A program made the position numbers and the translations under genes. The notes beneath the pieces were generated by a model. It saw only the letters and a program-made list of their open reading frames with translations, ran no database searches and had not been told where the DNA came from. A stretch of 64,000 bases of DNA from Prochilodus magdalenae (lineage: Eukaryota > Chordata > Actinopteri > Characiformes > Prochilodontidae). The DNA is taken from positions 358,865 to 422,864 of the forward strand of contig JAMWET010000521.1 of assembly GCA_024036415.1 (NCBI GenBank), read 5' to 3'. How positions within the stretch are numbered: position 1 is the stretch's first letter; the number at the start of each line of letters is the position of its first letter. Positions 22,588 to 34,254 of this stretch are shown here, piece after piece.

Positions 22588-22617
<30 letters not shown>
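22499..22617. repeat. (TA)n microsatellite, second block
   Basis: Alternating TA from 22499 to about 22575, then a short non-repeat spacer and another TA run up to 22617. Confidence 0.97.
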
Positions 22618-22619
<2 letters not shown>

Positions 22620-22780
22620 CAACTCTGGAAATAAATCAGAGCCCACTCGAGTTTCCTCTTAAATCAGCATCTCCACATGTACAGCAGGTTCTCAGTGGGG
22701 AACAGAAGGTTCGGTTCTAGCTTTACTGGCAGATGCAGTTAATAAGAACAAGGTCATGTATATAGCAAAACAGTAATGTG
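22618..22780 (+). mobile_element. Truncated Tc1-like MITE (family of 30.7 kb)
   Basis: CAACTCTGGAAATAAATCAG, CAGCATCTCCACATGTACAG, CAGGTTCTCAGTGGGGAACA and TAGCTTTACTGGCAGATGCA align with the left half of the element at 30705-31124. The right half is missing. It abuts a (TA)n tract. Confidence 0.75.
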
Positions 22781-23223
22781 GGTAGACTGCTCTTGCTGAT
22801 ATTAAAGTAAAGTACATTATTAGTGTAAATATACTTAAGCGTTACCTGGTTGGACCAATGGAAATGCTCACTGTACATTAACCACTGTTCTGAGAATCAC
22901 TCATAGGAGAAGAATGAAGAATGAACTTCTGAGATATGTGACTATTTAACATGAATCTTAAAACTGAAAAACTTTACTACAGTTTTCAAAACCAGGGCTG
23001 GGTGATATCATATATCAACCATCACCACTGAGGTCTCACAACATCACCACATCTCGTTTTTTATTTCTAATCTGGAAGACGCTAAATAAAATCTTTAGTT
23101 AATAAAATAAATAATATAATTAAAATAAATAATATTAAATGTTTCTCACTAAATCCAATTATGCTCACTGTGTAAGGAACCATGTAGTGTATTTACAATA
23201 TCCACCATATACTAGGAAAACAT

Positions 23224-23450
23224 CATCACTGTCCAATAAAAACCATGTATCTCCATTTTCATCGATTTTTATTTTTGGCACCATTTGATCACATGAGCTG
23301 CTGTTTACACTGGCTGGACATTTCATGATGAATGGATCACCAGAAATATCCAGAACATGCTTGGAAAAACATCTGGTTCCATTGACTTGCATTCAAATTC
23401 AGTTAGGTTTTTGCCCTCTCCTGTAAAGTTGCCATTTTGGAGATCCTGTT
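23224..23450 (-). repeat. Dispersed repeat family B
   Basis: CATCACTGTCCAATAAAAAC, CATTTGATCACATGAGCTGC, TTCCATTGACTTGCATTC and GCCCTCTCCTGTAAAGTTGC match the other family members in inverted orientation relative to 12.9 and 52.4 kb. Confidence 0.7.
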
Positions 23451-23795
23451 TGACAGAGTCGATATCCTCCTAGTTTATCATGATCACAATAACATCATCA
23501 TATTTCCCATCCTTGATTACTGCTGCTACGAGCCAGGTCTCAGAAATACAGAATAATATTCTCTCCAGCTTTTCAGCGAAGAACCAGGTTGCCTGATATG
23601 TTTTAGAGGTGTAATATATCGAACATATAGATATTAAATACCGTGTAAATTTTTGGTAAAAGTTTTAATTGAAAGATTTAGGGTAGGTTGGTGATGGTGA
23701 TGGTGAATTAGTGTCACTGAATAATATCCCTGTTGATGCTAGTTTGGCTGGTGCGAGTGTATCTGAATCCCTTTGTGTGTTGCTTCTGGGTGCAG

Positions 23796-23958
23796 GGCAG
23801 TGGTGTGCTAACGGTTCAGCTCAGCGATGAGGAGCTCTGCCAGGGAGAAGGAGTCCGGGAAGATGCAGAGCTATTCCTGGTCTTCACTGGATCCACTCAG
23901 AGGCATATCAGCAGCACGCTGAGAGTCAGCCGCGACACCCTGCAGGCCGTGTGTCCGG
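23796..23958 (+). CDS. akap13: akap13 exon 2 (N-terminal module)
   Basis: The acceptor TGGGTGCAG ends at 23795. The exon reads GSGVLTVQLSDEELCQ ... DAELFLVFTGSTQRH ... VSRDTLQAVCP and closes with GTAGGT at 23959 in phase 1. The FLVFTGSTQRH stretch aligns with FYLVFLGSTLRH of human AKAP13 as I recall it, and its position after MKLNPRQAPLY is as expected. It forms the start of the conserved N-terminal region of unknown structure shared with the relative ARHGEF28. The following intron is 12.8 kb and mainly repeats. Confidence 0.9.
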
Positions 23959-24029
23959 GTAGGTTCCTCCTTCAGTGGCTTACTCCTGGTTAGCCTGTAC
24001 CATGCTACAGTCATTCTACAGGTAATATC

Positions 24030-25499
24030 CAGTGGTGGACAGGAACAGAGTATGTGTAATTAGGTACTGTACTTAAGTAGGTTTCCGTGTATCTGTACTG
24101 AAGCATTTTCATTTTGGACGACTTTGTACTTTCACTCCACTCCATCTGTAGTTCCTCTCGGCTCATGTACGCGTAAATACATAACATGTCAAAACAAAAC
24201 AAGCTCATTCATGAATTCCTAGCATCCATAGAAAGTCCATTTCAGGCCTGGACTACATCAAGGAGCACCTGAAGGAGGCAGGTAAAGCAGGATGGGGGTA
24301 GTAAACAGATCAGACAGATTGTTCCTGACTTTGTGGGTAAATAGACTCAGTATAGAGTCCACACGCACTCGGGACTGGCGAGCGTCTCTTTCTGAATGTA
24401 TATAAACTCTGTTTCCTTTATAGCTCCGGTGTTCAGCTGGTTTAATCTTAAAACAAGTTCCTAATAAACTTAAACTCATAACTAAGTTCCAAATAAATCA
24501 TAAAACCGGGGAAGTTATTTTATGGTTCTAGCTAATGGAACCTGTTCTCCTTCAGTGTTCTGTGCTGATGATGATGTGAATAGACGTCAGTGTCGGACTA
24601 ATGAATGGGCTTCTATTAAAGACTGGTGGACTGAGAGACACTAGAGTCTCTTCACCTACACTGAGCTGATGAAGAGTCCTGTTCCAGAAATGATAATAGG
24701 ACATTAGAGCCCTAATAAACCATACTCCTGTTACTCTCCGTACTTAAGTACATCTGAAGGTACATACTTTAGTACTGGTACTCTCCATACTTAAGTACAT
24801 CTGAAGGTAAATACTTTAGTACTGGTACTCTCAGTACTTAAGTACATCTGAAGGTACATACTTTAGTACTGTTACTCTCCATACTTAAGTACATCTGAAG
24901 GTAAATACTTTAGTACTGGTACTCTCAATACTTAAGTACATCTGAAGGTAAATATTTTAGTACTGTTACTCTCCATACCTAAGTACATCTGAAGGTACGT
25001 ACTTTAGTACTGTTACTCTCCATACTTCAGTACATCTGAAGGTACATACTTTAGTACTGTTACTCTCCATACTTAAGTACATCTGAAGGTACATACTTTA
25101 GTACTGTTACTCTACATACTTAAGTACATCTGAAGGTAAATACTTTAGTACTGTTACTCTCCATACTTAAGTACATCTGAAGGTACATACTTTAGTACTG
25201 TTACTCTCCATACTTAAGTACATCTGAAGGTAAATACTTTAGTACTGGTACTCTCAATACTTAAGTACATCTGAAGGTACATACTTTAGTACTGTTACTC
25301 TCCATACTTAAGTACATCTGAAGGTACATACTTTAGTACTGTTACTCTCCATACTTAAGTACATCTGAAGGTACATACTTTAGTACTGTTACTCCAGTGG
25401 AGGTCTAAAGGGAGGACTTTAAATTTTACTGGAGTGATATTTTATCCTCGGTATCTGTACTTTAACTCAAGTACATGGTTTGTGTTTTTCCCCCCGCTG
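24030..25499. mobile_element. hAT-like non-autonomous element carrying a 47-bp VNTR
   Basis: The left end CAGTGGTGGACAGGAACAGA continues with TACTGTACTTAAGTAGG and GGACGACTTTGTACTTTC. The right end is GTATCTGTACTTTAACTC ... CCCCCCGCTG. The flanks GTAATATC (24022-24029) and TTAATATC (25500-25507) match at 7 of 8 positions, the target-duplication length of hAT elements, and CAG...CTG ends fit hAT. No transposase is present. I recall TACTTAAGTA-rich elements of this kind as common in fish. It includes a unique ~200-bp part (24526-24725) and the tandem array at 24725-25395. Confidence 0.75.
24725..25395. repeat. 47-bp minisatellite inside the hAT-like element, about 14 units
   Basis: The unit is ACTCTCCATACTTAAGTACA + TCTGAAGGTACATACTTTAG + TACTGTT (47 bp). 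Units are nearly identical, with common variants ACATACTTT/AAATACTTT and GTTACTC/GGTACTC. The same unit forms the larger array at 34.46-36.6 kb. Confidence 0.95.
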
Positions 25500-25607
25500 T
25501 TAATATCACAGCATCAGCTTTCACAATGATGATATCGCCTACGTCAGATGCATCTGTAAAAACTGGTTTGGAGTCGCATTTTCGTTTGACTGATAAGACA
25601 GCCTATC

Positions 25608-28600
25608 TAGCTTAACGCTAAAACACAGCCTCTCTTAGCACAAAGCTAAAAACACAGCCTCTCTTAGCACAAAGCTAAAAACACAGCCTCTCTTAGCACA
25701 AAGCTAAAACACAGCCTCCCTTAGCTCAAAGATAAAACACAGCCTCTCTTAGCACAAAGCTGAAATACAGCCTCTCTTAGCTCAGCGCTAAAACACAGCC
25801 TCTCTTAGCTCACAGCTAAAACACAGCCTCTCTTAGCTCAGCGCTAAAACACAGCCTCTCTTAGCACAAAGCTAAAACACAGCCTCTCTTAGCTCAGAGC
25901 TAAAACACAGCCTCTCTTAGCTCAGAGCTAAAACACAGCCTCTCTTAGCTCAGAGCTAAAACACAGCCTCTCTTAGCTCAGAGCTAAAACACAGCCTCTC
26001 TTAGCACAAAGCTAAAACACAGCCTCTCTTAGCTCAAAGCTAAAACACAGCCTCTCTTAGCACAAAGCTAAAACACAGCCTCTCTTAGCACAAAGCTGAA
26101 ATACAGCCTCTCTTAGCACAAAGCTAAAACACAGCCTCTCTTAGCACAAAGCTAAAACACAGCCTCTCTTAGCACAAAGCTAAAAACACAGCCTCTCTTA
26201 GCTCAGCGCTAAAACACAGCCTCTCTTAGCACAAAGCTAAAACACAGCCTCTCTTAGCACAAAGCTGAAATACAGCCTCTCTTAGCACAAAGCTAAAACA
26301 CAGCCTCTCTTAGCTCAATGCTAAAACACAGCCTCTCTTAGCACAAAGCTAAAACACAGCCTCTCTTAGCACAAAGCTAAAACACAGCCTCTCTTAGCTC
26401 AAAGCTAAAACACAGCCTCTTTTAGCACAAAGCTAAACACAGCCTCACTTAGCTCAGAGCTGAACACAGCCTCTCTTAGCTCAGAGCTGAACACACAGCC
26501 TCTCTTAGCACAAAGCTGAAATACAGCCTCTCTTAGCACAAAGCTAAAAACACAGCCTCTCTTAGCACAAAGCTAAAAACACAGCCTCTCTTAGCACAAA
26601 GCTAAAACACAGCCTCTCTTAGCACAAAGCTGAAATACAGCCTCTCTTAGCACAAAGCTAAAAACACAGCCTCTCTTAGCACAAAGCTAAAAACACAGCC
26701 TCTCTTAGCACAAAGCTAAAACACAGCCTCTCTTAGCACAAAGCTGAAATACAGCCTCTCTTAGCACAAAGCTGAAATACAGCCTCTCTTAGCACAAAGC
26801 TGAAATACAGCCTCTCTTAGCTCAACGCTAAATAACAGCCTCTCTTAGCTCAGCGCTAAAACACAGCCTCTCTTAGCTCAACGCTAAAACACAGCCTCTC
26901 TTAGCTCAAGGATAAAACACGGCCTCTCTTAGCTCAACGCTAAAACACGGCCTCTCTTAGCACAAAGCTAAAAACACAGCCTCTCTTAGCACAAAGCTAA
27001 AACACAGCCTCTCTTAGCTCAAAGCTAAAACACAGCCTCTCTTAGCTCAAAGCTAAACACAGCCTCTCTTAGCTCAAAGCTAAAACACAGCCTCTCTTAG
27101 CTCAAAGCTAAAAACACAGCCTCTCTTAGCTCAAAGCTAAAAACACAGCCTCTCTTAGCTCAAAGCTAAAACACAGCCTCTCTTAGCTCAAAGCTAAAAA
27201 CACAGCCTCTCTTAGCTCAAAGCTAAAAACACAGCCTCTCTTAGCTCAAAGCTAAAACACAGCCTCTCTTAGCTCAAAGCTAAAAACACAGCCTCTCTTA
27301 GCACAAAGCTAAACACAGCCTCTCTTAGCTCAAAGCTAAAACACAGCCTCTCTTAGCACAAAGCTAAAAACACAGCCTCTCTTAGCACAAAGCTGAAATA
27401 CAGCCTCTCTTAGCACAAAGCTAAAACACAGCCTCTCTTAGCACAAAGCTAAAACACAGCCTCTCTTAGCACAAAGCTAAACACAGCCTCTCTTAGCTCA
27501 AAGCTAAACACAGCCTCTCTTAGCACAAAGCTAAAACACAGCCTCTCTTAGCTCAATGCTGAAATACAGCCTCTCTTAGCACAAAGCTAAACACAGCCTC
27601 TCTTAGCACAAAGCTAAAACACAGCCTCTCTTAGCTCAAAGCTAAAACACAGCCTCTCTTAGCACAAAGCTAAAACACAGCCTCTCTTAGCTCAATGCTG
27701 AAATACAGCCTCTCTTAGCACAAAGCTAAAACACAGCCTCTCTTAGCACAAAGCTAAACACAGCCTCTCTTAGCTCAAAGCTAAACACAGCCTCTCTTAG
27801 CACAAAGCTAAAACACAGCCTCTCTTAGCTCAATGCTGAAATACAGCCTCTCTTAGCACAAAGCTAAACACAGCCTCTCTTAGCACAAAGCTAAAACACA
27901 GCCTCTCTTAGCTCAAAGCTAAAACACAGCCTCTCTTAGCACAAAGCTAAAACACAGCCTCTCTTAGCTCAAAGCTGAAACACAGCCTCTCTTAGCTCAA
28001 AGCTAAAAACACAGCCTCTCTTAGCTCAAAGCTAAAACACAGCCTCTCTTAGCTCAAAGCTAAACACAGCCTCTCTTAGCTCAAAGCTAAAACACAGCCT
28101 CTCTTAGCTCAACGCTAAAACACAGCCTCTCTTAGCACCAGCCTCTCTTAGCACAAAGCTAAAAACACAGCCTCTCTTAGCCCAAAGCTAAAACACAGCC
28201 TCTCTTAGCACAAAGCTAAACACAGCCTCTCTTAGCACAAAGCTAAAACACAGCCTCTCTTAGCACAAAGCTAAAACACAGCCTCTCTTAGCACAAAGCT
28301 AAACACAGTCTCTCTTAGCTCAAAGCTAAAACACAGCCTCACTTAGCTCAAAGCTACAACACAGTCTCTCCTAGCACAAAGCTAAAACAGTCTCTCCTAG
28401 CACAAAGCTAAAACACAGTCTCTCCTAGCACAAAGCTAAAACACAGCCTCTCTTAGCTCAAAGCTAAAACACAGCCTCTCTTAGCACAAAGCTAAAACAC
28501 AGCCTCTCTTAGCTCAAAGCTAAAACACAGCCTCTCTTAGCACAAAGCTAAAACACAGCCTCTCTTAGCACAAAGCTAAACACAGCCTCTCTTAGCTCAA

Positions 28601-29870
28601 AGCTAAACACAGCCTCTCTTAGCACAAAGCTAAAACACAGCCTCTCTTAGCTCAATGCTGAAATACAGCCTCTCTTAGCACAAAGCTAAACACAGCCTCT
28701 CTTAGCACAAAGCTAAAACACAGCCTCTCTTAGCTCAAAGCTAAAACACAGCCTCTCTTAGCTCAATGCTGAAATACAGCCTCTCTTAGCACAAAGCTAA
28801 AACACAGCCTCTCTTAGCTCAGCGCTAAAACACAGCCTCTCTTAGCTCAGCGCTAAAACACAGCCTCTCTTAGCTCAGCGCTAAAACACAGCCTCTCTTA
28901 GCTCAATGCTAAAACACAGCCTCTCTTAGCTCAGCGCTAAAACACAGCCTCTCTTAGCACAAAGCTAAAACACAGTCTCTCTTAGCTCAATGCTGAAACA
29001 CAGCCTCTCTTAGCACAAAGATAAAACACAACCTCTCTTAGCACAAAGCTAAAACACAGCCTCTCTTAGCACAAAGCTAAACACAGCCTCTCTTAGCTCA
29101 GAGCTGAACACACAGCCTCTCTTAGCTCAATGCTGAAATACAGCCTCTCTTAGCACAAAGCTAAAACACAGCCTCTTTTAGCTCAGCGCTAAAACACATC
29201 CTCTCTTAGCTCAGCGCTAAAACACAGCCTCTCTTAGCTCAGCGCTAAAACACATCCTCTCTTAGCACAAAGCTAAACACAGCCTCTCTTAGCTCAATGC
29301 TGAAATACAGCCTCTCTTAGCACAAAGCTAAAACACAGCCTCTTTTAGCTCAGCGCTAAAACACAGCCTCTCTTAGCTCAGCGCTAAAACACATCCTCTC
29401 TTAGCACAAAGCTAAAACACAGCCTCTCTTAGCTTAGAGCTAAACACAGCCTCTCTTAGCTCACCGCTAAACACAGCCTCTCTTAGCTCACCGCTAAACA
29501 CAGCCTCTCTTAGCTCACCGCTAAACACAGCCTCTCTTAGCTCAGAGCTAAAACACAGCCTCTCCTAGCTCAGAGCTAAACACAGCCTCTCTTAGCTTAG
29601 AGCTAAACACAGCCTCTCTTAGCTCACCGCTAAACACAGCCTCTCTTAGCTCAGAGCTAAAACACAGCCTCTCTTAGCTCAGAGCTAAACACAGCCTCTC
29701 TTAGCACAATGCTAAAACACAGCCTCTCCTAGCTCAGAGCTAAACACAGCCTCTCTTAGCTTAGAGCTAAACACAGCCTCTCTTAGCTCACCGCTAAACA
29801 CAGCCTCTCTTAGCTCAGAGCTAAAACACAGCCTCTCCTAGCTCAGAGCTAAACACAGTCTATCTAAGAG
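25608..29870. repeat. 4.3-kb minisatellite, 26-28-bp unit, about 155 copies
   Basis: The unit is ACACAGCCTCTCTTAGCACA + AAGCTAAA. The middle alternates among CACAAAGCT, CTCAAAGCT, CTCAGAGCT, CTCAGCGCT, CTCAATGCT and CTCACCGCT, and lengths vary through A-runs (AAACACA, AAAACACA, AAAAACACA). Local higher-order structure is visible: the CTCAATGCTGAAATAC variant recurs at 27551, 27690 and 27828 (138-139 bp, five units). It lies wholly in akap13 intron 2. No coding frame crosses it, since it has stops in each frame. Confidence 0.97.
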
Positions 29871-30700
29871 TATGGTTTGTGTTAATAGAACCTTTTCAGC
29901 CGTTGGCGTTCATGTACAGGCTACGACGAGCGGCCCGATCGATGTAGTGAATGTTTAACAGTGGAGTGAGTGACGTGCTCAGGAGTGCGAGCCCAGGAGC
30001 TTCACCGTCTGTTTACTCAGCGAGTCAGAGGAAGGGACTTGTATCCAGCACGTTTGAGCAGAGGCGGCTCTAGAACATGTTCAGATTCTATGTTTACTTC
30101 AGAGAGCCCGCACCTGACGCCCTGCAGAGCCGGGGGTCAGCCCCTGCCCGCTTTGTCCGCCTTATCCGTTATGTAAGTTTCTGTTCGGACTGACTCGACC
30201 GTCCTGCTCGTGCCAAGCCTGGAGAGAGGTGGCAGCAGTCGGGCCTGTCAACAGAACATGTTTGCCCTCTGATCTGATTAAGGGCTCAGGTGGATTGCAG
30301 CAAGCAAAGCAGATAGAGGCCCACAGAGAGCACATTCATGTTATCGGGCCGGGTTCAGTCAGGCGTCTCATTCTGTACACAGAGCCATGCAGCCTGACTG
30401 CGCTGGGGATCAATATTTACCAGCAGTAATGTGGCTCAGAGTTATGGACGTGCATTCGGGCTCATTTTGATCAAGGTGCATCCACACGAGGTAATAAATG
30501 AATATTTGGTTAAAGGCAAAACCGCATTTTGGTCGATATCAGCATATTCATGTAACCTGGATACAGAGCCGGTGTACCCACACGGTGATACTCAGACAGG
30601 TGGGTGTGTGCTTGCTCGTTAGCTGGTAGCTTTTAGCAGCATACATGGAACGTGTTTGATTATTAGGAGTCATAGTCAATAAACTATCTTTATAATTCCA
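29871..30700. other. Intron 2, no gene seen
   Basis: Single-copy-looking sequence after the array. Frames of 60-70 codons have no known domain. Confidence 0.4.
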
Positions 30701-30704
30701 CATA

Positions 30705-31124
30705 CAGCTCTGGAAATAAAGAGCCCACCCCAACATCTCCACATACAGCAGGTTCTCAGTGAGGAACCGAAGGTTGGGTTCTAGCTTTACTGGCAGATAC
30801 AGTGAGCGTCTGGTTCATAAGAACAAGGTCCAGCAGCAAACACACAGGACAACACAGCTACAGACTGGCAGAGGGCCAAACCCCCTCTCTACTGACCGTG
30901 ATGAGCGCCACCTCATCCCAATGTCCCTTACCCACCGTAAGATGACCTCGAGTGACCTACAGAGAGACTGGCGAGCGGTGGCTGGGGTGAGACGCACAGC
31001 GAGCATGGTTCTAAAAACAGGCTAGGTAGAGTAGAGAATCAAACAGAACCAACACAAACCCAGAACCTGCACACCTAGAGACACTGATCAGGTACAGGGG
31101 GGCTCTTCAGGTTTTCCAGAGCTG
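30705..31124 (+). mobile_element. Short Tc1-like transposon with paired ends
   Basis: Ends are CAGCTCTGGAAATAAAGAGC and, inverted from the right, CAGCTCTGGAAAACCTGAAG, with TA outside each (30703-30704, 31125-31126). Inside is a piece of the N-terminal DNA-binding domain of a Tc1 transposase (MSLTHRKMTSSDLQRDWRA then AGVRRTASMV). Everything after it, including the catalytic part, is missing. It is a 420-bp non-autonomous copy. Confidence 0.85.
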
Positions 31125-31142
31125 TATATACTTCCCAGGAAA

Positions 31143-31505
31143 AAAAAAGTGTGTTTAAGGTGGTAGTACCTCCAGGCTCCTGCAGATGGCGCTGCACGAG
31201 GATAATGAGGCTATAAATCCCTGTGGGGTGTGAGTGACGGGATCCATAGGCTGCATGTGAGACCATAGTGTGAAGGAAGTAGCTGAATCTGCAGGTGTGT
31301 GGAAGCGTACGGTCGTACGGGTCTACCAGCAGTGGATTTAATCCCAGCCTACAGGGAATTCTCCTCGGAACCGAGCCAGGGAAGGCCTCCACCACATCTG
31401 GACCGGCTGACCAATACATCCAGAACCTTGTCCAGTACATGCCAAAGCTGGTTTTGGTGTCCGTGGGGGGGATTACACTGTTACAGGGGACTCGTTTATT
31501 GTCCG
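31143..31505 (+). repeat. Dispersed repeat family A
   Basis: It starts GTTTAAGGTGGTAGTACCTC and continues with CTCCTGCAGATGGCGCTGCA, GCTATAAATCCCTGTGG, GAATCTGCAGGTGTGTGGAA, CCCAGCCTACAGGGAATTCT, CACCACATCTGGACC and the terminal TTACAGGGGACTCG. Relative to the 44.5-kb copy it lacks the ATTGGGAAGAGTTGCTACAG segment. Protein-like frames here are shadows. Confidence 0.75.
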
Positions 31506-31889
31506 GTGAGCTTAGGGCCCATAACGAGGCTGCTGAAGGGAGCTGGAGCTTCGAGAGGAACCTTGGAGTGATCTACCAAGAACATCAGTACAGTAGTCTT
31601 GGTAAACCATCATTAGCCAATCAATCAGATTTAAAGGTTCCCTGTTCCCCTTTTTTATGAGACTGAAGGACAAAGTTTTACGTTCGGTTTTATTTTTGTT
31701 CCGCTGTTTCCTAATCATGTCAGCGTGCAGAGCAGCACATGTGAGCAGCTTGGTGTGATCATAAAGCTGGTAAACAAGTTCCATTGGTCATGTGTTGCCC
31801 CCGACTTTCAGACAGCCTTCTCCCACTGATCCTGCTTTTTCCTACTGATTTAACCACAGACCTTTCTTTTCCTGACTGTACACAGAGAC

Positions 31890-32590
31890 CAATATTTATT
31901 GAGCTACACATACAGAAGTCTGTCTCTCAGTATGGCGTCGGACCGCCGTGTTTGCTAACCCAACACGCCAGACGTCTCGGTATGGAGCTGTAGAGGTTCC
32001 TAATGGAGTCCTGTGATAATCCATCCCATGCAGCTTGAACATCCTCACACAGTTCCTGCAGATGGTGCGGTAGGGGTGGAGGTGGAGGGACACCAGGTCT
32101 TCTGGACGTGTGACTACAGACCGTTCATCTTGGTGCTGACCACGGTGCCTCCACACACGGATTCGTTGGGCGTCTCCACCAAGACTAAAGCGGGACTCGT
32201 CGCTGAAGATGACCCGCTGCCATTCTGAGTCACTCCATGACAGTCTGGTACGACACCACTGCAGTCTTTGGTGACGGTGACGTGGTGTTAAGGACAGTCG
32301 TGGTAACGGTCTGTGTGCATGTAGTCCTGCGTGGTGCAGCCGTCTGCCGATGGTGCTGCACTAACAGGAGGACTCATGGAGGACACCACTGCTCGCTGGA
32401 GGTCTGTAATGGTGGCTGTTGGGTCAGTCAGGTACGGAGATAAGACCTGTCCTTGCTCACGTCACATGTGCAGCCCGAGCGTGAGAGTTGAATCATTAGC
32501 ATGTCTCACCATGTCAAACCCACACACCCAGTTTCATTCCTGTGGGTTGACTCCTCCTGGGTGCAGCTGTTGTTTTGCTGATGAGTGTGA
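31890..32590 (-). mobile_element. Tc1-derived MITE, copy 2 of 3
   Basis: The inverse of the 19.7-kb copy, with the same internal deletion joining the first catalytic Asp region (near 32200) to the C-terminal tail (near 31960). It keeps the longer outer arm (CATGTCTCACCATGTCAAAC, TTCATTCCTGTGGGTTGAC). The flank beyond CAATATTTATTGAGC differs from the other copies, consistent with an element end there. It lies in akap13 intron 2. Confidence 0.8.
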
Positions 32591-34254
32591 TATTAAAATC
32601 GTTATGAATAACTATGAATGCGCTGATAATCAGATGATTGAATACTCCATCCTCCCAGACGCTCCACTTCACCGCTCCATATAGATCCTCGGCCAGCTGG
32701 AATCCACTGACGTAGAGTGTGGTTAACTTAGCTGGTGTTTAAGGCCTGGGCGCTGATTTACTGCGGGTCAGGGCTAATGCCAGTCTGGGCTGAAGATGAG
32801 TGGGTGTGGTATGGGAAGCTGACGGACCGGGAGGAGAGTTTCCAGGGCAGATGAATGAACGCAGCGTTAAGTTTTCTGCGCTGGTGGGTGATGTGATGTA
32901 ATAGTTTCAGGTTGTATGATATGATGTGTCATGTATGCCCTGTTCATGATTCGGCCCAGTCCTCCACGTGAGCGGGAGAAACAGTCTGGGAGTCTGGGAT
33001 GCACGAGGCCCTGTGGAAACACAAGCCCACAGTCTGGGTAAAACAGCAGGCTGTATTCTTGGAGGGCCATCTTTAACCTTGGACTTCGACCATGTCTTGT
33101 AAGTGCGGTTCTCTCTTGGGTGAGACTTGGCCATCATGTTTACAGCAACCACAGGCTCCAGCCTCTGTGGTTATGGGCTGGGTGTGGGTTGCCGTATAGA
33201 TAATGACTTGGGTTTGCTGCAGTAGGGAAAGAGACACCTCAAAGCTGTCATTTGCTGGAGTTTACAGCAACGTGCCGGAATAAAGCACCCCCAGTCTGCA
33301 GCGTGTCTCTCCGGTCCATGCTTCCCCACCAGGCTGGGCGCTTTGGGGATTAGGATTTTCACTGCTGTTTAAGTTAAAGGACCAGCCTGGTCTTCAGACC
33401 AAGAAGACGAGATGTCCACATTTTCAGGCCTGAGGCCTCAACGCCTCATTGCGCCAAACCTCCAGTTTGTTGTTGTTGTTGTTGTTTGTTTGCATGCTTC
33501 CTATTGGCCCGTGTAACCTCCGTGTGACTGGGTTAAAGGAACCGATTAATGTTGGTGACAATGTAGGCTGTACTTTGCGACTGTGCACGGTTTCGCCATA
33601 GCAACAGATTTTTTAGGGAAGTTTCTCGCATTAAGAATGAATGGGGGGGGGAAAGCACACACCCATGTCCTCTAGTTCTGCTTGACCAATGTACACCGTT
33701 TCACATACACTATCTCTGGGCAGACCCTTGAGCACATGGACCTCGAGCACCCTGGACCTGTACTCGTCACTCGTTCCTCCCATAGACTCCCATTCATTTT
33801 CACCTCCATTCAAACCCTACTCTTTTCTTTAACCTACCGCCACCAAACTGCATGTACACACTGAGGTCAGATCCCCAAACTCCACAGCCACACTGACCCG
33901 CACTTCTTTATGTGTGGTTTATTAATATCTCGTTCCTCCTATAGACGCCCATTCATCTTTAGCAATGCATTAGCCAGCAGCTATCACACTACACGGTTTC
34001 TAGTTTACGTTGCCTCTCTATAGGGCTGCCATGGTTCTGAAATTTCAGCTGATGATTAATTAATTAGCTTATTATCCATCTTGTTCCCCAGTCTGGCTGT
34101 TTAGTCCAGGACATTATGGCCCAATCTGTCCTTCACTTTGTCTTACGTGTGTGTATAAACATAACACCTCCAAACAATAGAAGCCTGTAGCAAGAGCACC
34201 AATCAGGGAGCAGCGTCCACTTTGTGTTGAGCTTGTTTTGACCTGTTGGACAGA
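32591..34254. other. Intron 2, no gene seen
   Basis: No exon could be supported. A short (GTT)n tract is at 33467-33490. Short frames have no recognised domain. 32700-33350 appears single-copy. Confidence 0.4.

Noticed and set aside
25608..29870. CRISPR-like array (regular short repeats)
   Set aside because: There are no unique spacers, the units are contiguous variants of one sequence, and the context is a vertebrate intron.
31075..31660. 121-codon frames on both strands
   Set aside because: They lie in the dispersed family A repeat and recur only as repeat sequence elsewhere.
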